DNA of 30,787 bases from Methanosarcinales archaeon. Lineage in GTDB: Archaea; Halobacteriota; Syntropharchaeia; Alkanophagales; Methanospirareceae. Made by a program: the position numbers and the translations under genes. Numbering within the stretch: position 1 is the stretch's first letter; each line of letters opens with the position of its first letter. The notes beneath the pieces are model-generated. The model did not search any database and was not told where the DNA came from. It saw only the letters and a program-made list of their open reading frames with translations. Below are positions 23,507 through 30,787 of the stretch, in pieces. The DNA lies in contig JAODGR010000077.1 of the NCBI GenBank assembly GCA_025464275.1, positions 14,364 through 45,150 on the forward strand. The letters are read 5' to 3'.

Positions 23507-24813
23507 GTATGAGGAGACGGAGATATACAGACGAGCTCAGCGCTGCGAATGACGGCGAACGTGTATGCATAGCGGGCTGGGTGCACGAGAAGCGTGACCT
23601 GGGCGGGGTATTCTTCCTCATCCTGCGCGATTTCGGCGGTCTGGCGCAGGTGACACTGCACAGGGGCGATGTGGATAAGGAGCTATTTGCACGAGCGAAA
23701 CGGGTGCCACGGGAATCTGTGGTGGCAATAGAGGGCAGAGTGAAGGGAGAGGAGAAGGCACCTTCGGGATATGAGATAATACCAGAGCGAATAGAAGTGC
23801 TGAACGAGTCGTCGCAGATATTACCGCTGGACACCACGGATAAAGTAGGTGCTGAACTGGATACCAGACTGGATGCACGGTTCATGGACCTCCGGAGAGA
23901 GAGAGTAAAACACATCTTCATCATTCGCAGCCGGGTACTCAGAGCGATACGCGATTTCTTCAATGAGCGCGGGTTCATGGAGGTGAACACGCCGAAGATA
24001 GTGAGTGCAGCCACGGAGGGTGGCACTGCACTCTTCCCTATATCCTATTTTGAGCGTGAGGCTTTCCTGAACCAGAGCCCGCAGCTATACAAGCAGATGC
24101 TGATGGCTTCCGGGTTCGACCGTGTGTATGAGATAGGACCGATATTCAGAGCAGAGGAGCACGATACCACGAAGCACCTGAATGAAGCCACATCGGTGGA
24201 TATAGAAGTGGCATTCGCGACAGAGGAGGATGTGATGTCGATACTGGAGGAGCTTGTGGCTCATGTATACACTCAAATTGCTGATTATCCTGGTCTATCC
24301 AGGTTAGGTACAGGTCTGGAAGAGGGATTCGATGTGCCGAAGGTACCATTTCCGCGCATAACCTATGATGAGGCGATAGAGCTGGTATCGGAATCAGGAG
24401 AGCAGATAGAATGGGGTGAAGACCTCAGTGCTTCCGCTGAGCATGTGCTGGGTGAGACAATGGGTGAGCATTATTTCATCATCGAGTGGCCATCTGCGAT
24501 AAAGCCCTTTTATGCACAGCCATCTCCACATCGGAGTGACATCTGCACTGCATTTGACCTGATGCATCCGCGTCTGGAACTCGCTTCAGGCTCACAGCGT
24601 GTCCATTCCTATGAGTTGCTGAGGGCGAATATAGAATCAAAAGGGCTGAGCGCTGACGACTTCGAGTTCTATCTCGATGCTTTCCGGTATGGCATGCCAC
24701 CACATGCAGGCTGGGGACTCGGCGTCGAGCGGCTGCTGATGAGCATGTTGCGGGTGGATAATATAAGGGAGGTGGTGCTGTTCCCGAGGGATAGACGGAG
24801 ACTGGTGCCGTAG
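23503..24813 (+). CDS. aspS: Aspartyl-tRNA synthetase, archaeal type, probably non-discriminating
   Basis: Class II synthetase charging tRNA-Asp, and probably tRNA-Asn, with aspartate. The 436 residues have an N-terminal OB-fold anticodon domain (1-105). Class II motifs follow, with [14 protein letters not shown] as motif 2 and [11 protein letters not shown] as motif 3. Length fits the archaeal/eukaryotic AspRS type. Anticodon-domain residues His28 (GWVH) and Pro87 (EEKAP) match the His/Pro pair described for non-discriminating archaeal enzymes, where discriminating ones carry Trp and Lys. If correct, Asn-tRNA is made through GatCAB transamidation; neither asnS nor gat genes are in the window. 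Translation is coupled to the upstream gene by an ATGA overlap. Confidence 0.95.
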   Translation: MSMRRRRYTDELSAANDGERVCIAGWVHEKRDLGGVFFLILRDFGGLAQVTLHRGDVDKELFARAKRVPRESVVAIEGRVKGEEKAPSGYEIIPERIEVLNESSQILPLDTTDKVGAELDTRLDARFMDLRRERVKHIFIIRSRVLRAIRDFFNERGFMEVNTPKIVSAATEGGTALFPISYFEREAFLNQSPQLYKQMLMASGFDRVYEIGPIFRAEEHDTTKHLNEATSVDIEVAFATEEDVMSILEELVAHVYTQIADYPGLSRLGTGLEEGFDVPKVPFPRITYDEAIELVSESGEQIEWGEDLSASAEHVLGETMGEHYFIIEWPSAIKPFYAQPSPHRSDICTAFDLMHPRLELASGSQRVHSYELLRANIESKGLSADDFEFYLDAFRYGMPPHAGWGLGVERLLMSMLRVDNIREVVLFPRDRRRLVP

Positions 24814-24820
24814 TCATGGT

Positions 24821-24855
24821 CACGGTCATACTCACGGTCTAACGGTCTCACGGTC
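24821..24855. repeat. Cluster of ACGGTC repeats upstream of the HdrA genes
   Basis: Four (C/A)ACGGTC heptamers start at 24821, 24833, 24841 and 24849, with 8-12 base steps. The intergenic stretch 24814-24998 otherwise holds a purine-rich tract and the HdrA promoter. A similar cluster lies at 1443-1480. Function unknown; operator sites are possible. Confidence 0.55.
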
Positions 24856-24943
24856 ATGGAGCAGTGTGCGAACCTTCCCGCGATACGAATAGGGAGCGAG
24901 AGGGTAGAGGTAGAAGGGGAGGGAAGGAGGAAAAAGAAAAAGC

Positions 24944-24958
24944 AAAAGATTTATATGG
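24944..24958 (+). promoter_or_regulatory. TATA box of the short HdrA gene
   Basis: AAAAGATTTATATGG lies about 45 bases before the ATG at 24999, placing transcription start near 24980, just before GGAGG at 24982-24986. Confidence 0.6.
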
Positions 24959-24998
24959 CGGTAATGCCAAGCATGGAGTATGGAGGGGTGAAGAGTGT

Positions 24999-26606
24999 AT
25001 GGCGACGGAAACCGAGGATGAGGAGAGTGGAGTAGGAGCAGAGGTAGAGGTAGAGGATTCAACGAAGCGAGTGATGACGGAGATAAAGGAGAGGGTGGAG
25101 GACTCATTTCTGGGTAAGGTAGAGGAGAAGGAGGTAAGCGTGGCTCCGGAGGCGCTGGTGATAGGGGGCGGTATAGCAGGTATGTACGCCGCACTGGACA
25201 TAGCAGAAGCAGGTTTCAAGGTGCACCTGGTTGAGAGGACACCTTCTATTGGTGGACATATGGCACAGCTCGATAAGACATTCCCAACACTTGACTGCTC
25301 CGCCTGTATACTCACGCCGAGGATGGTGGATGTGGGTGCGCATCCGAACATACATTTGATGAGCTATTCCGAGGTGGTGGGAGTAGAGGGTTCAGTTGGG
25401 AACTTCAAGGTGAAGGTATTGAAGAAAGCGAGGTATGTGGATGAGAACAAATGCACTGGATGCTCACTGTGCGCAGAGGCTTGTAGATTGAAGAATAGGT
25501 TCCCGAACGAGTTTGACCTGGGGTTGATGAAGAGGAGTGCGATCTACCGACCCTATCCTTTTGCTATACCAGCGATATACACGGTGGATGGTGAGCACTG
25601 CCTGATGGTAAAGAGGGGCAAATGTGGGAAGGCAACACTCGAGAGTACACTGGAAGCGGTGAAGAAGAAGGAGCGTGGGGAGGAAGTGACGAAAGACGAG
25701 GCACCGCCATGTGTACTCGCATGTGACGCGAATGCCATCAGGCACGATATGAAGGATGAGATAGTGGAGTTGACGGTGGGTGGTATAATAGTAGCAACGG
25801 GTTACGACGTGATAGACCCGAGGGTCTCACCTGAGTACAAGTACGGGGTATATCCAAATGTGATACACGGACTGGAATTTGAACGTTATTCATCAGCCAG
25901 CGGACCAACGATGGGGAAGATAGAGATAAATGGTAAAGAGCCGGAGGATGCGGTCTTCATATCCTGCGTGGGCTCAAGGAACAAGCAGACGGGCTACGAA
26001 TACTGCTCACGGGTGTGCTGTATGTATTTAGCGAAGCAGGCACACCTGCTGAAGGAGAAGGTACCCAATTGTAATGTAACCGTCCTGTATCAGGATGTTC
26101 GAGCATTTGGTAAGGGATTTGAGGAGTTTTATGATAGAGTGAAGGAGGAGGGTATCAACTACCGGAGAGGGCTTGCCGCGGAGATATACAGGAAGCCGGG
26201 CAGTGACCGTGTGGTGGTGAGAGCGGAAGACACGATGCTGGGTGAGGCGTACGAGCTTGAAGCGGACCTCGTAGTGCTGGGTGTGGGATTGAAGCCGAGT
26301 GAAGGCTCGGAGAAGTTGCTGGAGATGCTTGGCATATCACGCACGGCGGACCATTTTGCGAAGGAGGCGCATCCGAAGCTCAGACCTGTGGATACGGAGG
26401 TGGAAGGTATCTTTGTAACAGGCTGTGCACAGGGTCCGAAGGATATACCGGACAGCGTAGCGCAGGGTAAAGCGGCGGCTGCAGCCCTTCTATCTATGCT
26501 TGCCGGCGGGAAGACGAAGATAAGACCATCGGTGCAGGAGATAGAGGAGGAGATGTGCATAGGTAGCAGAACACTGAGAGAGATGGCAGAGAAGATAGGG
26601 GCATAG
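24999..26606 (+). CDS. Short HdrA-like heterodisulfide reductase subunit A (no N-terminal domain, truncated C-terminus)
   Basis: FAD flavoprotein of the HdrA family, which relays or bifurcates electrons in the cytoplasm. From ATG 24999 (GGAGG 12 bases before) it has 535 residues: FAD motif GGGIAG (56-61), LDCSAC (C90, C93), inserted ferredoxin cysteines C142-C145-C148-C152, PCVLAC, and SCVGSRN with CSRVCCMYLAKQA. It lacks the ~150-residue N-terminal Cys domain of full HdrA. It stops just as the C-terminal ferredoxin would begin: a lone CIGS (C520, S523) replaces CxxCxxCxxxC. Upstream in-frame codons to 24864 are charged low-complexity and precede the TATA box, so are excluded. It is 66 bases from the long HdrA, with which it probably forms a heterodimer. 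No HdrB, HdrC or MvhD gene is adjacent. Confidence 0.92.
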   Translation: MATETEDEESGVGAEVEVEDSTKRVMTEIKERVEDSFLGKVEEKEVSVAPEALVIGGGIAGMYAALDIAEAGFKVHLVERTPSIGGHMAQLDKTFPTLDCSACILTPRMVDVGAHPNIHLMSYSEVVGVEGSVGNFKVKVLKKARYVDENKCTGCSLCAEACRLKNRFPNEFDLGLMKRSAIYRPYPFAIPAIYTVDGEHCLMVKRGKCGKATLESTLEAVKKKERGEEVTKDEAPPCVLACDANAIRHDMKDEIVELTVGGIIVATGYDVIDPRVSPEYKYGVYPNVIHGLEFERYSSASGPTMGKIEINGKEPEDAVFISCVGSRNKQTGYEYCSRVCCMYLAKQAHLLKEKVPNCNVTVLYQDVRAFGKGFEEFYDRVKEEGINYRRGLAAEIYRKPGSDRVVVRAEDTMLGEAYELEADLVVLGVGLKPSEGSEKLLEMLGISRTADHFAKEAHPKLRPVDTEVEGIFVTGCAQGPKDIPDSVAQGKAAAAALLSMLAGGKTKIRPSVQEIEEEMCIGSRTLREMAEKIGA

Positions 26607-26672
26607 GGCATAGGCATAGGTATGGTACAGGGTGGAATGAGAAGATAGGAGAAGAGATAGGAGGATGTGAGA

Positions 26673-28892
26673 ATGAGTGAAGAGGAGAACGAGTATGAGT
26701 ATGACTATACGAAAGTGCCAATGCAGGGTTTTGTGAAGGGAGTAGCATACGATGCACCGAAGGATGCACTGCGGATCGGCGTTTATGTATGCCATTGCGG
26801 TATAAACATAAAGATGACGGTGGATGTGGAGGAGGTGATGAAGTACGCGGCGACATTGCCCAATGTGGCATTAGCGCGGCATTATATCTTCATGTGCTCC
26901 GATCCGGGTCAGGATTTGATAAGGAAGGATTTGGCGGAGGGTAGAGTGAACAGGGTGATAGTCTCATCGTGTTCACCACGGATGCACGAGCCCACATTCA
27001 GGAAGACATGTTCAGACTCAGGGCTGAATCCGTTTTACTATGAGATGGCAAATATAAGGGAGCATTGCTCATGGCCACACGCGGATACACCGAGAGAGGC
27101 AACGGAGAAGGCGAAGGAGCTGGTGAGGAGTGCAGTAGCGAGGTGCTCGTTACTGGAGCCGCTGGAGGAGAAGGAGGTACCGGTCGCTCCCGAGGCACTG
27201 GTGATCGGTGGTGGCATAACCGGGATGTATGCCGCACTGGATATAGCAAATGGCGGGTTCAAGGTGGACCTGGTGGAGAAGGAGCCGTCTATTGGCGGGC
27301 ATGTGGCACAGTTGAACAGGACTTTCCCAACACTTGAACGCTCCACCTCTCTGCTCACACCACGTATGATAGAGGTGGGTGCACATCCAAATATAAATTT
27401 GATGACGTATTCGGAGGTAGAGGAGATAAGCGGTTTCATAGGGAATTACACGGTGAAGGTGAGGAGGAAGCCGAGGTATGTGGATGTAGCGAAATGTACA
27501 GGCTGTGGTAAATGCGAGGAGGTCTGCCCGGTGAAGGATATACCGAACGAATATAATGAGGGGCTGGATACGAGAAGCGCGATCTATATGCCTTTCCCAT
27601 TTGCGGTACCGCCTGCGTATATCGTGGACAGCGAGCACTGTGCATTGCTGAAGGGGGGTAAATGCGGTAATGCCACGCTTGATACGATAAAGGAGGGGAA
27701 GGAAGTGCCACCATGTATGAGTGCATGCCCGGCAGGTGCGATAGACTTCAGTGAGACTGAGAGGATAGAGGAGTACACGGTGGGTACGATAGTGGTGGCA
27801 ACCGGGTATGACATAGTGGACCCGCGAGTGGCTCCCGAATATAAGTATGGTGTGTATCCGAATGTGATAACGAGTCTGGAGTTTGAGCGGCTGTCCTCAC
27901 CCAGCGGACCGACCGGTGGCAAGATATTGATAAACGGCAAAGAGCCGAAGGATGTGGTGTTCATAAGCTGTGTGGGCTCACGTAATAAGCAGGTGGGGAA
28001 TGAATACTGCTCGCGAATCTGCTGCATGTACTTAGCGAAGCAGGCGCATCTGGTGAAGGAGCAACTGCCTGATGCGAATGTGACGGTATGCTACCAGGAT
28101 GTGAGGGCATTTGGCAAGGGATTCGAGGAGTTTTATGGCGAGGTGAAGAAGGAGGGAGTATTTTATTTGAGAGGACTACCGGCTGAGATCTACCAGAGAC
28201 CGGGCAGCGACCGTGTGGTGGTCAGAGGCGAGGACACCATGATAGGGGAGCCGTACGAGCTGGAAGCGGACCTCGTGGTGCTCGGAGTGGGTCTGGTACC
28301 GAATAAGGGAGTAGAGAGTGTGGTGGACATGCTCAAGCTCTCGAAGTCCGCGGACCAGTTCTTGCTGGAGGCGCACCCGAAACTCAGACCGGTGGATACC
28401 GCGACGGACGGTGTATTCATTGCCGGTTGCTGCGTGAGTCCAAAGGATATAACAGACAGCATAGCGCAGGGTAAAGCAGCGGCTTCGGGCTCGCTCGTCT
28501 ATCTGGTGCTGGGTAAGGCGAAGATAGAGCCAGCGATATCGGAGATAAACGAGGAGATATGCATAGGATGCCGCTGCTGTGAGCAGACATGCCCGTTTGG
28601 TGCACTGGTATTCGATGAAGTGAGGCATGTGATGACGGTGAATGAGGCGGTATGTAAGGGTTGTGGCGCGTGCAATGCGATATGCCCCTCTGGTGCGGCA
28701 ACGATGAAGCATTATCGAGACAGGCAGGTATATGCGCAGATAGATGCACTGACAGAGACAGCGATGCCCGTGATGCAACTGGAGGAAGTGGCTGCAGCAA
28801 CAGAGGCGGCATCACAGTCTGAAGGGGGACGTGGTCAGGAGCAGGTACAGGCTGAACAGGGAGGGGAAGTGCTGGAGCAGAGTACAGGGTGA
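26673..28892 (+). CDS. hdrA: Full-length HdrA-like heterodisulfide reductase subunit A
   Basis: FAD and multi-[4Fe-4S] protein of the Hdr electron-bifurcating/confurcating family, cytoplasmic. Its 739 residues comprise the N-terminal Cys domain (C40, C42, C75, C100, C113, C132), FAD motif GGGITG (179-184), inserted ferredoxin (C275, C278, C281, C285), PCMSACPAGAID, CSRICCMYLAKQA, and a C-terminal two-cluster ferredoxin (CIGCRCCEQTC, CKGCGACNAIC). A Gln/Glu-rich tail follows. Unlike its neighbour it has LERSTS where HdrA normally has LDCSAC, so both cysteines are lost (R223, S226). ATG 26673 lies eight bases after GGAGG; an in-frame GTG at 26667 is too close to that site. The two genes are close paralogs. 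Qmo-type proteins are related but lack this layout. Confidence 0.93.
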   Translation: MSEEENEYEYDYTKVPMQGFVKGVAYDAPKDALRIGVYVCHCGINIKMTVDVEEVMKYAATLPNVALARHYIFMCSDPGQDLIRKDLAEGRVNRVIVSSCSPRMHEPTFRKTCSDSGLNPFYYEMANIREHCSWPHADTPREATEKAKELVRSAVARCSLLEPLEEKEVPVAPEALVIGGGITGMYAALDIANGGFKVDLVEKEPSIGGHVAQLNRTFPTLERSTSLLTPRMIEVGAHPNINLMTYSEVEEISGFIGNYTVKVRRKPRYVDVAKCTGCGKCEEVCPVKDIPNEYNEGLDTRSAIYMPFPFAVPPAYIVDSEHCALLKGGKCGNATLDTIKEGKEVPPCMSACPAGAIDFSETERIEEYTVGTIVVATGYDIVDPRVAPEYKYGVYPNVITSLEFERLSSPSGPTGGKILINGKEPKDVVFISCVGSRNKQVGNEYCSRICCMYLAKQAHLVKEQLPDANVTVCYQDVRAFGKGFEEFYGEVKKEGVFYLRGLPAEIYQRPGSDRVVVRGEDTMIGEPYELEADLVVLGVGLVPNKGVESVVDMLKLSKSADQFLLEAHPKLRPVDTATDGVFIAGCCVSPKDITDSIAQGKAAASGSLVYLVLGKAKIEPAISEINEEICIGCRCCEQTCPFGALVFDEVRHVMTVNEAVCKGCGACNAICPSGAATMKHYRDRQVYAQIDALTETAMPVMQLEEVAAATEAASQSEGGRGQEQVQAEQGGEVLEQSTG

Positions 28893-28935
28893 CCCCTGAC
28901 TCACTCCCACCCCATATTACCCCACATTTTCAGAG

Positions 28936-29370
28936 ATGAAGAACGTGATAGGAATCTGTGGCTATCACAACAGCGGGAAGACGAGGCTGATTGAGAAGCT
29001 GACCAGGCGATTGAAAATGGAAGGTTACAGTGTTGCAACGATAAAGAGCATTCCGAGGAGGTTCTCGATCGATACAGAGGGTAAAGATACGTGGAGGCAC
29101 GGAGAAGCAGGTGCGAGTGTGGTTGTGGCTTCCTCTGCGGACGAGACGGCGTTCATATTCAAGCGGGGGATGGGGCTGAAGGAGATTACTGATATTCTTA
29201 ACACGATTGCACATCCAGATGTGATAATAGTGGAGGGTCGCAAGATGGAGAAGATCCCGAAGATCGCGGTTGGAGATATTGAGCTGGATGATGCGATGAG
29301 ATACGATGATAATCTCGATGAGATTCTGAGCTGGCTGAAGGATAGCTGCATATGCACGGTTCAAGTTTAA
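28936..29370 (+). CDS. mobB: Molybdopterin-guanine dinucleotide biosynthesis protein B
   Basis: GTP-binding accessory protein for attaching GMP to molybdopterin, forming the bis-MGD-type cofactor of formylmethanofuran dehydrogenase and formate dehydrogenase. The 144-residue protein has the P-loop GYHNSGKT (9-16), TIKSIPRR (position of the usual TIKHxHH), DTWRHGEAGA and a D-x-I-I-V-EG strand (about 94-100), typical MobB landmarks at typical length. The replacement of the His-rich segment by SIPRR is a mild divergence. It lies 43 bases after the long HdrA and may share its transcript. It ends 19 bases before the convergent glycosyltransferase stop. Confidence 0.9.
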   Translation: MKNVIGICGYHNSGKTRLIEKLTRRLKMEGYSVATIKSIPRRFSIDTEGKDTWRHGEAGASVVVASSADETAFIFKRGMGLKEITDILNTIAHPDVIIVEGRKMEKIPKIAVGDIELDDAMRYDDNLDEILSWLKDSCICTVQV

Positions 29371-29389
29371 GCGCTGGTCTCAGCTCAGC

Positions 29390-30397
29390 TCAGCCATGAA
29401 TGAATAGAGCAGCGATACAGAAAGGGATGCTGAGGGCATACATACACATGACCGCCTGACTCTCCGTCATCCTGAAATAATAAGGGAGTACCCATTTCAG
29501 GGTGAGGGGATTGGGTACCTCCAGCGTACCATCAGCTCGAACCCTGCCAAATTTCTCCAGTCTCCATCTCCGGTCGGCGGGGTGGAGCCTGTGCATCACC
29601 CGCCAGTAGACATACATCAGGAAATTCACGGTATGCGGTATCAGCATTACAAACCCGGAGATAATGAAGCCTGAGACTACAATAATGGCGCCTATAACTG
29701 CTCCTATGGCTAAAGAGCCTGTATTACCCAGGAATATCCTTGCTGGATATCTGTTATACCACAGGAATCCCAGTGTTGCTCCGAAGACGGAGCTGAGTAT
29801 GAATATACCACCATGGTAGCCTGAGAGTAGGAGTTTCAGCAGCAGGAAGCCCATTATAATCGTGGATAAGCCTGATGCCAGCCCGTTGAAGCCGGAATGC
29901 ATGTTCACCAGATTCGCCGTCACCAGCACATACAGAGGCACGATGAGGAAAAGATAAATCGCACCCATATCCATCGCCCCTATGAGTGGGAATACAACTG
30001 CAGTTGAGTTTATCTCAAAGATCAGTCGATAGGAGAAGAAGAAGAGCATGAATACCTTCACCGGTCTACCCACATCCACAAAGTCGTCAACCAGCCCAAA
30101 AGCGCCGAACAAACCCGATACTATCAGTATCGCCCAGTCAGTCCCGGTTACATGGATGGGCAGGGAGAGATGTTCGCAGAGTGTGGCTATACCGGCGATT
30201 ATAAAGGCAACGCCGAGAATTACGAGTCCGCCTCGCGTGGGCACCAGACGGTTATCTCTCTTATACCGGTCTATGGTGACTGTTCCGCTCTTCTCCAGCC
30301 TCTTTATCAGTGGTGGTAAGGCGGCAATGGAAATCCCGAGTGATACCAGTATCACGATTGTGCTCTCTGTCAGTATCTCGAGCTCGAGCGGTGTCAT
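29390..30397 (-). CDS. Glycosyltransferase family 4 (MraY/WecA/AglH-like) phosphoglycosyl transferase
   Basis: Polytopic membrane enzyme moving a sugar-1-phosphate from a UDP-sugar to a polyprenyl (dolichyl) phosphate, the first step of lipid-linked glycan assembly. The 335 residues carry about ten hydrophobic segments. They include the Mg-binding VDDFVD (103-108), the NLVNMHSGFNGL loop (162-173), the RIFLGNTGSL loop (about 219-228) and the cytoplasmic HRLHPADRRW loop near 265-274. Archaeal homologs act in N-glycosylation (AglH), the likely role here, and it could glycosylate surface proteins such as the cytochrome (inference). GGAG precedes the ATG; it diverges from hppA. Exact sugar unknown. 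Confidence 0.9.
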   Translation of the reverse strand: MTPLELEILTESTIVILVSLGISIAALPPLIKRLEKSGTVTIDRYKRDNRLVPTRGGLVILGVAFIIAGIATLCEHLSLPIHVTGTDWAILIVSGLFGAFGLVDDFVDVGRPVKVFMLFFFSYRLIFEINSTAVVFPLIGAMDMGAIYLFLIVPLYVLVTANLVNMHSGFNGLASGLSTIIMGFLLLKLLLSGYHGGIFILSSVFGATLGFLWYNRYPARIFLGNTGSLAIGAVIGAIIVVSGFIISGFVMLIPHTVNFLMYVYWRVMHRLHPADRRWRLEKFGRVRADGTLEVPNPLTLKWVLPYYFRMTESQAVMCMYALSIPFCIAALFIHG

Positions 30398-30442
30398 CCC
30401 ATCTCCTATTTATATTTAAGGCAATAGAGATGCGATAAAAAA

Positions 30443-30462
30443 TATGGGTTATATTTATATTA
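30443..30462. promoter_or_regulatory. Shared TATA region between GT4 gene and hppA
   Basis: GGGTTATATTTATATTAC in the 87-base divergent gap reads as a good TATA box on both strands, about 30 bases from the hppA start and about 50 from the glycosyltransferase start. A second A/T stretch at 30408-30418 lies too close to the glycosyltransferase ATG to act as its TATA box. Confidence 0.5.
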
Positions 30463-30484
30463 CATACACCGATTCTGAGATATT

Positions 30485-30787
30485 GTGGTCAAGATGTACC
30501 TGCTATGGCTGGCACCACTGGCTGGACTGACAGGTCTTGGATTCGCAGTAGCATTTGCTATCTACACACTGAGGCAGGAATCGGGGAGCAAGAGGATGAA
30601 CGAGATCTCAAGTGCTATTCAGGAGGGTGCATCTGCCTATCTCAACCGGCAATACAGGACTATCACGATTGTGGCATGCATAATCGCAGTCATTCTGTTC
30701 GTTGCGTTATCGCGTGCCTTCCCGCATGGATTATTCGATTCCGGGCGTGTGGCAATAGGTTTCCTTGCGGGTGCCGCGTGTTCCGCA
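30485..30787 (+). CDS. hppA: Membrane-bound ion-translocating pyrophosphatase, N-terminal fragment
   Basis: Pumps H+ or Na+ across the membrane using pyrophosphate hydrolysis. About 100 residues are present, cut by the window end. The first transmembrane helix (LWLAPLAGLTGLGFAVAFAIY) is followed by the family hallmark EISSAIQEGASAYLNRQY, then a second helix. Start is either GTG at 30485 or ATG at 30494 in the same frame; the TATA position suggests an almost leaderless transcript. The residues that separate K+-dependent from K+-independent and Na+ from H+ pumps lie outside the window. Divergent from the GT4 gene. Confidence 0.92.
   Translation, partial: MVKMYLLWLAPLAGLTGLGFAVAFAIYTLRQESGSKRMNEISSAIQEGASAYLNRQYRTITIVACIIAVILFVALSRAFPHGLFDSGRVAIGFLAGAACSA

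Noticed and set aside
24864..24998. 45-codon N-terminal extension of the short HdrA
   Set aside because: It precedes and spans the TATA box, encodes Glu/Arg/Lys low complexity, and a good GGAGG-ATG pair exists at 24982-24999.
26607..26672. Possible frameshift that split off the missing ferredoxin of the short HdrA
   Set aside because: The 66 bases after the stop contain no cysteine-rich reading frame in any register, so the domain is lost, not shifted.
24999..28892. Identification of the HdrA pair as QmoA/QmoB of sulfate reducers
   Set aside because: Both genes carry the inserted ferredoxin and CSRxCC features of HdrA, there is no MvhD-like domain and no QmoC gene follows.
28886..28935. Possible terminator between the long HdrA and mobB
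   Set aside because: The 43-base gap has C-rich sequence but no stem or T-run strong enough to support the call.

Overview
The window is archaeal and comes from a methanogen or anaerobic methane/alkane oxidiser lineage. It carries mptA (tetrahydromethanopterin synthesis), two methanogenesis marker genes (marker 4/MtxX and marker 11), two adjacent HdrA (heterodisulfide reductase flavoprotein) paralogs, an F420-linked FrhB-family protein, and the archaeal genes arcS, trm1, trmG10, srp54 and A-type ATPase subunit D. A multiheme c-type cytochrome with a PGF-type archaeosortase tail and a stand-alone acyl-CoA dehydrogenase are unusual for plain hydrogenotrophic methanogens. They fit ANME-1/Methanophagales, Syntrophoarchaeia or a related group better. 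This placement is inferred from gene content; no mcr gene or rRNA is in the window.

Layout. Positions 1-1380 (minus): a glutaredoxin-like redoxin followed by anaerobic ribonucleotide reductase nrdD, cut by the window edge. 1580-3884 (plus): mptA, elongator tRNA-Met, acyl-CoA dehydrogenase. 3876-9142 (minus): recQ-like helicase and hemC, then the FrhB-family F420 oxidoreductase, then the multiheme cytochrome behind its own promoter and terminator. 9258-13472: divergent tRNA-modification block, arcS on minus, trm1 and trmG10 on plus. 13481-17853 (minus): one tight operon of thioredoxin-fold protein, mtxX, marker 11, atpD and srp54. 17935-19619: small zinc ribbon, aroA, tRNA-Arg(CCG). 19756-24813 (plus): fused PhoU/TrkA-C duplication, phosphohexomutase-like gene, uncharacterised gene, aspS. 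24999-29370 (plus): short HdrA, long HdrA, mobB. The end holds a divergent pair: GT4-type phosphoglycosyl transferase (minus) and the first ~100 codons of membrane pyrophosphatase hppA (plus).

How it fits together. The energy theme is F420 (FrhB), flavin-based electron transfer (HdrA pair), outer-surface cytochrome c (with hemC close by), ion-pumping pyrophosphatase and ATP synthase. mobB (molybdopterin cofactor) and mptA (C1 carrier) supply cofactors for C1 metabolism. The rest is information processing and core biosynthesis. No mobile element, CRISPR array or rRNA was seen, and no stretch above about 220 bases lacks a gene.

Most notable: (i) the two HdrA paralogs have complementary losses, as expected of an obligate heterodimer; (ii) the cytochrome combines heme motifs, a Thr-Pro stalk and a PGF-type sorting tail; (iii) the acyl-CoA dehydrogenase lacks the usual catalytic Glu; (iv) many unrelated genes carry short in-frame hexanucleotide repeats encoding dipeptide runs; (v) an unrecognised thioredoxin-fold gene heads the marker-gene operon.
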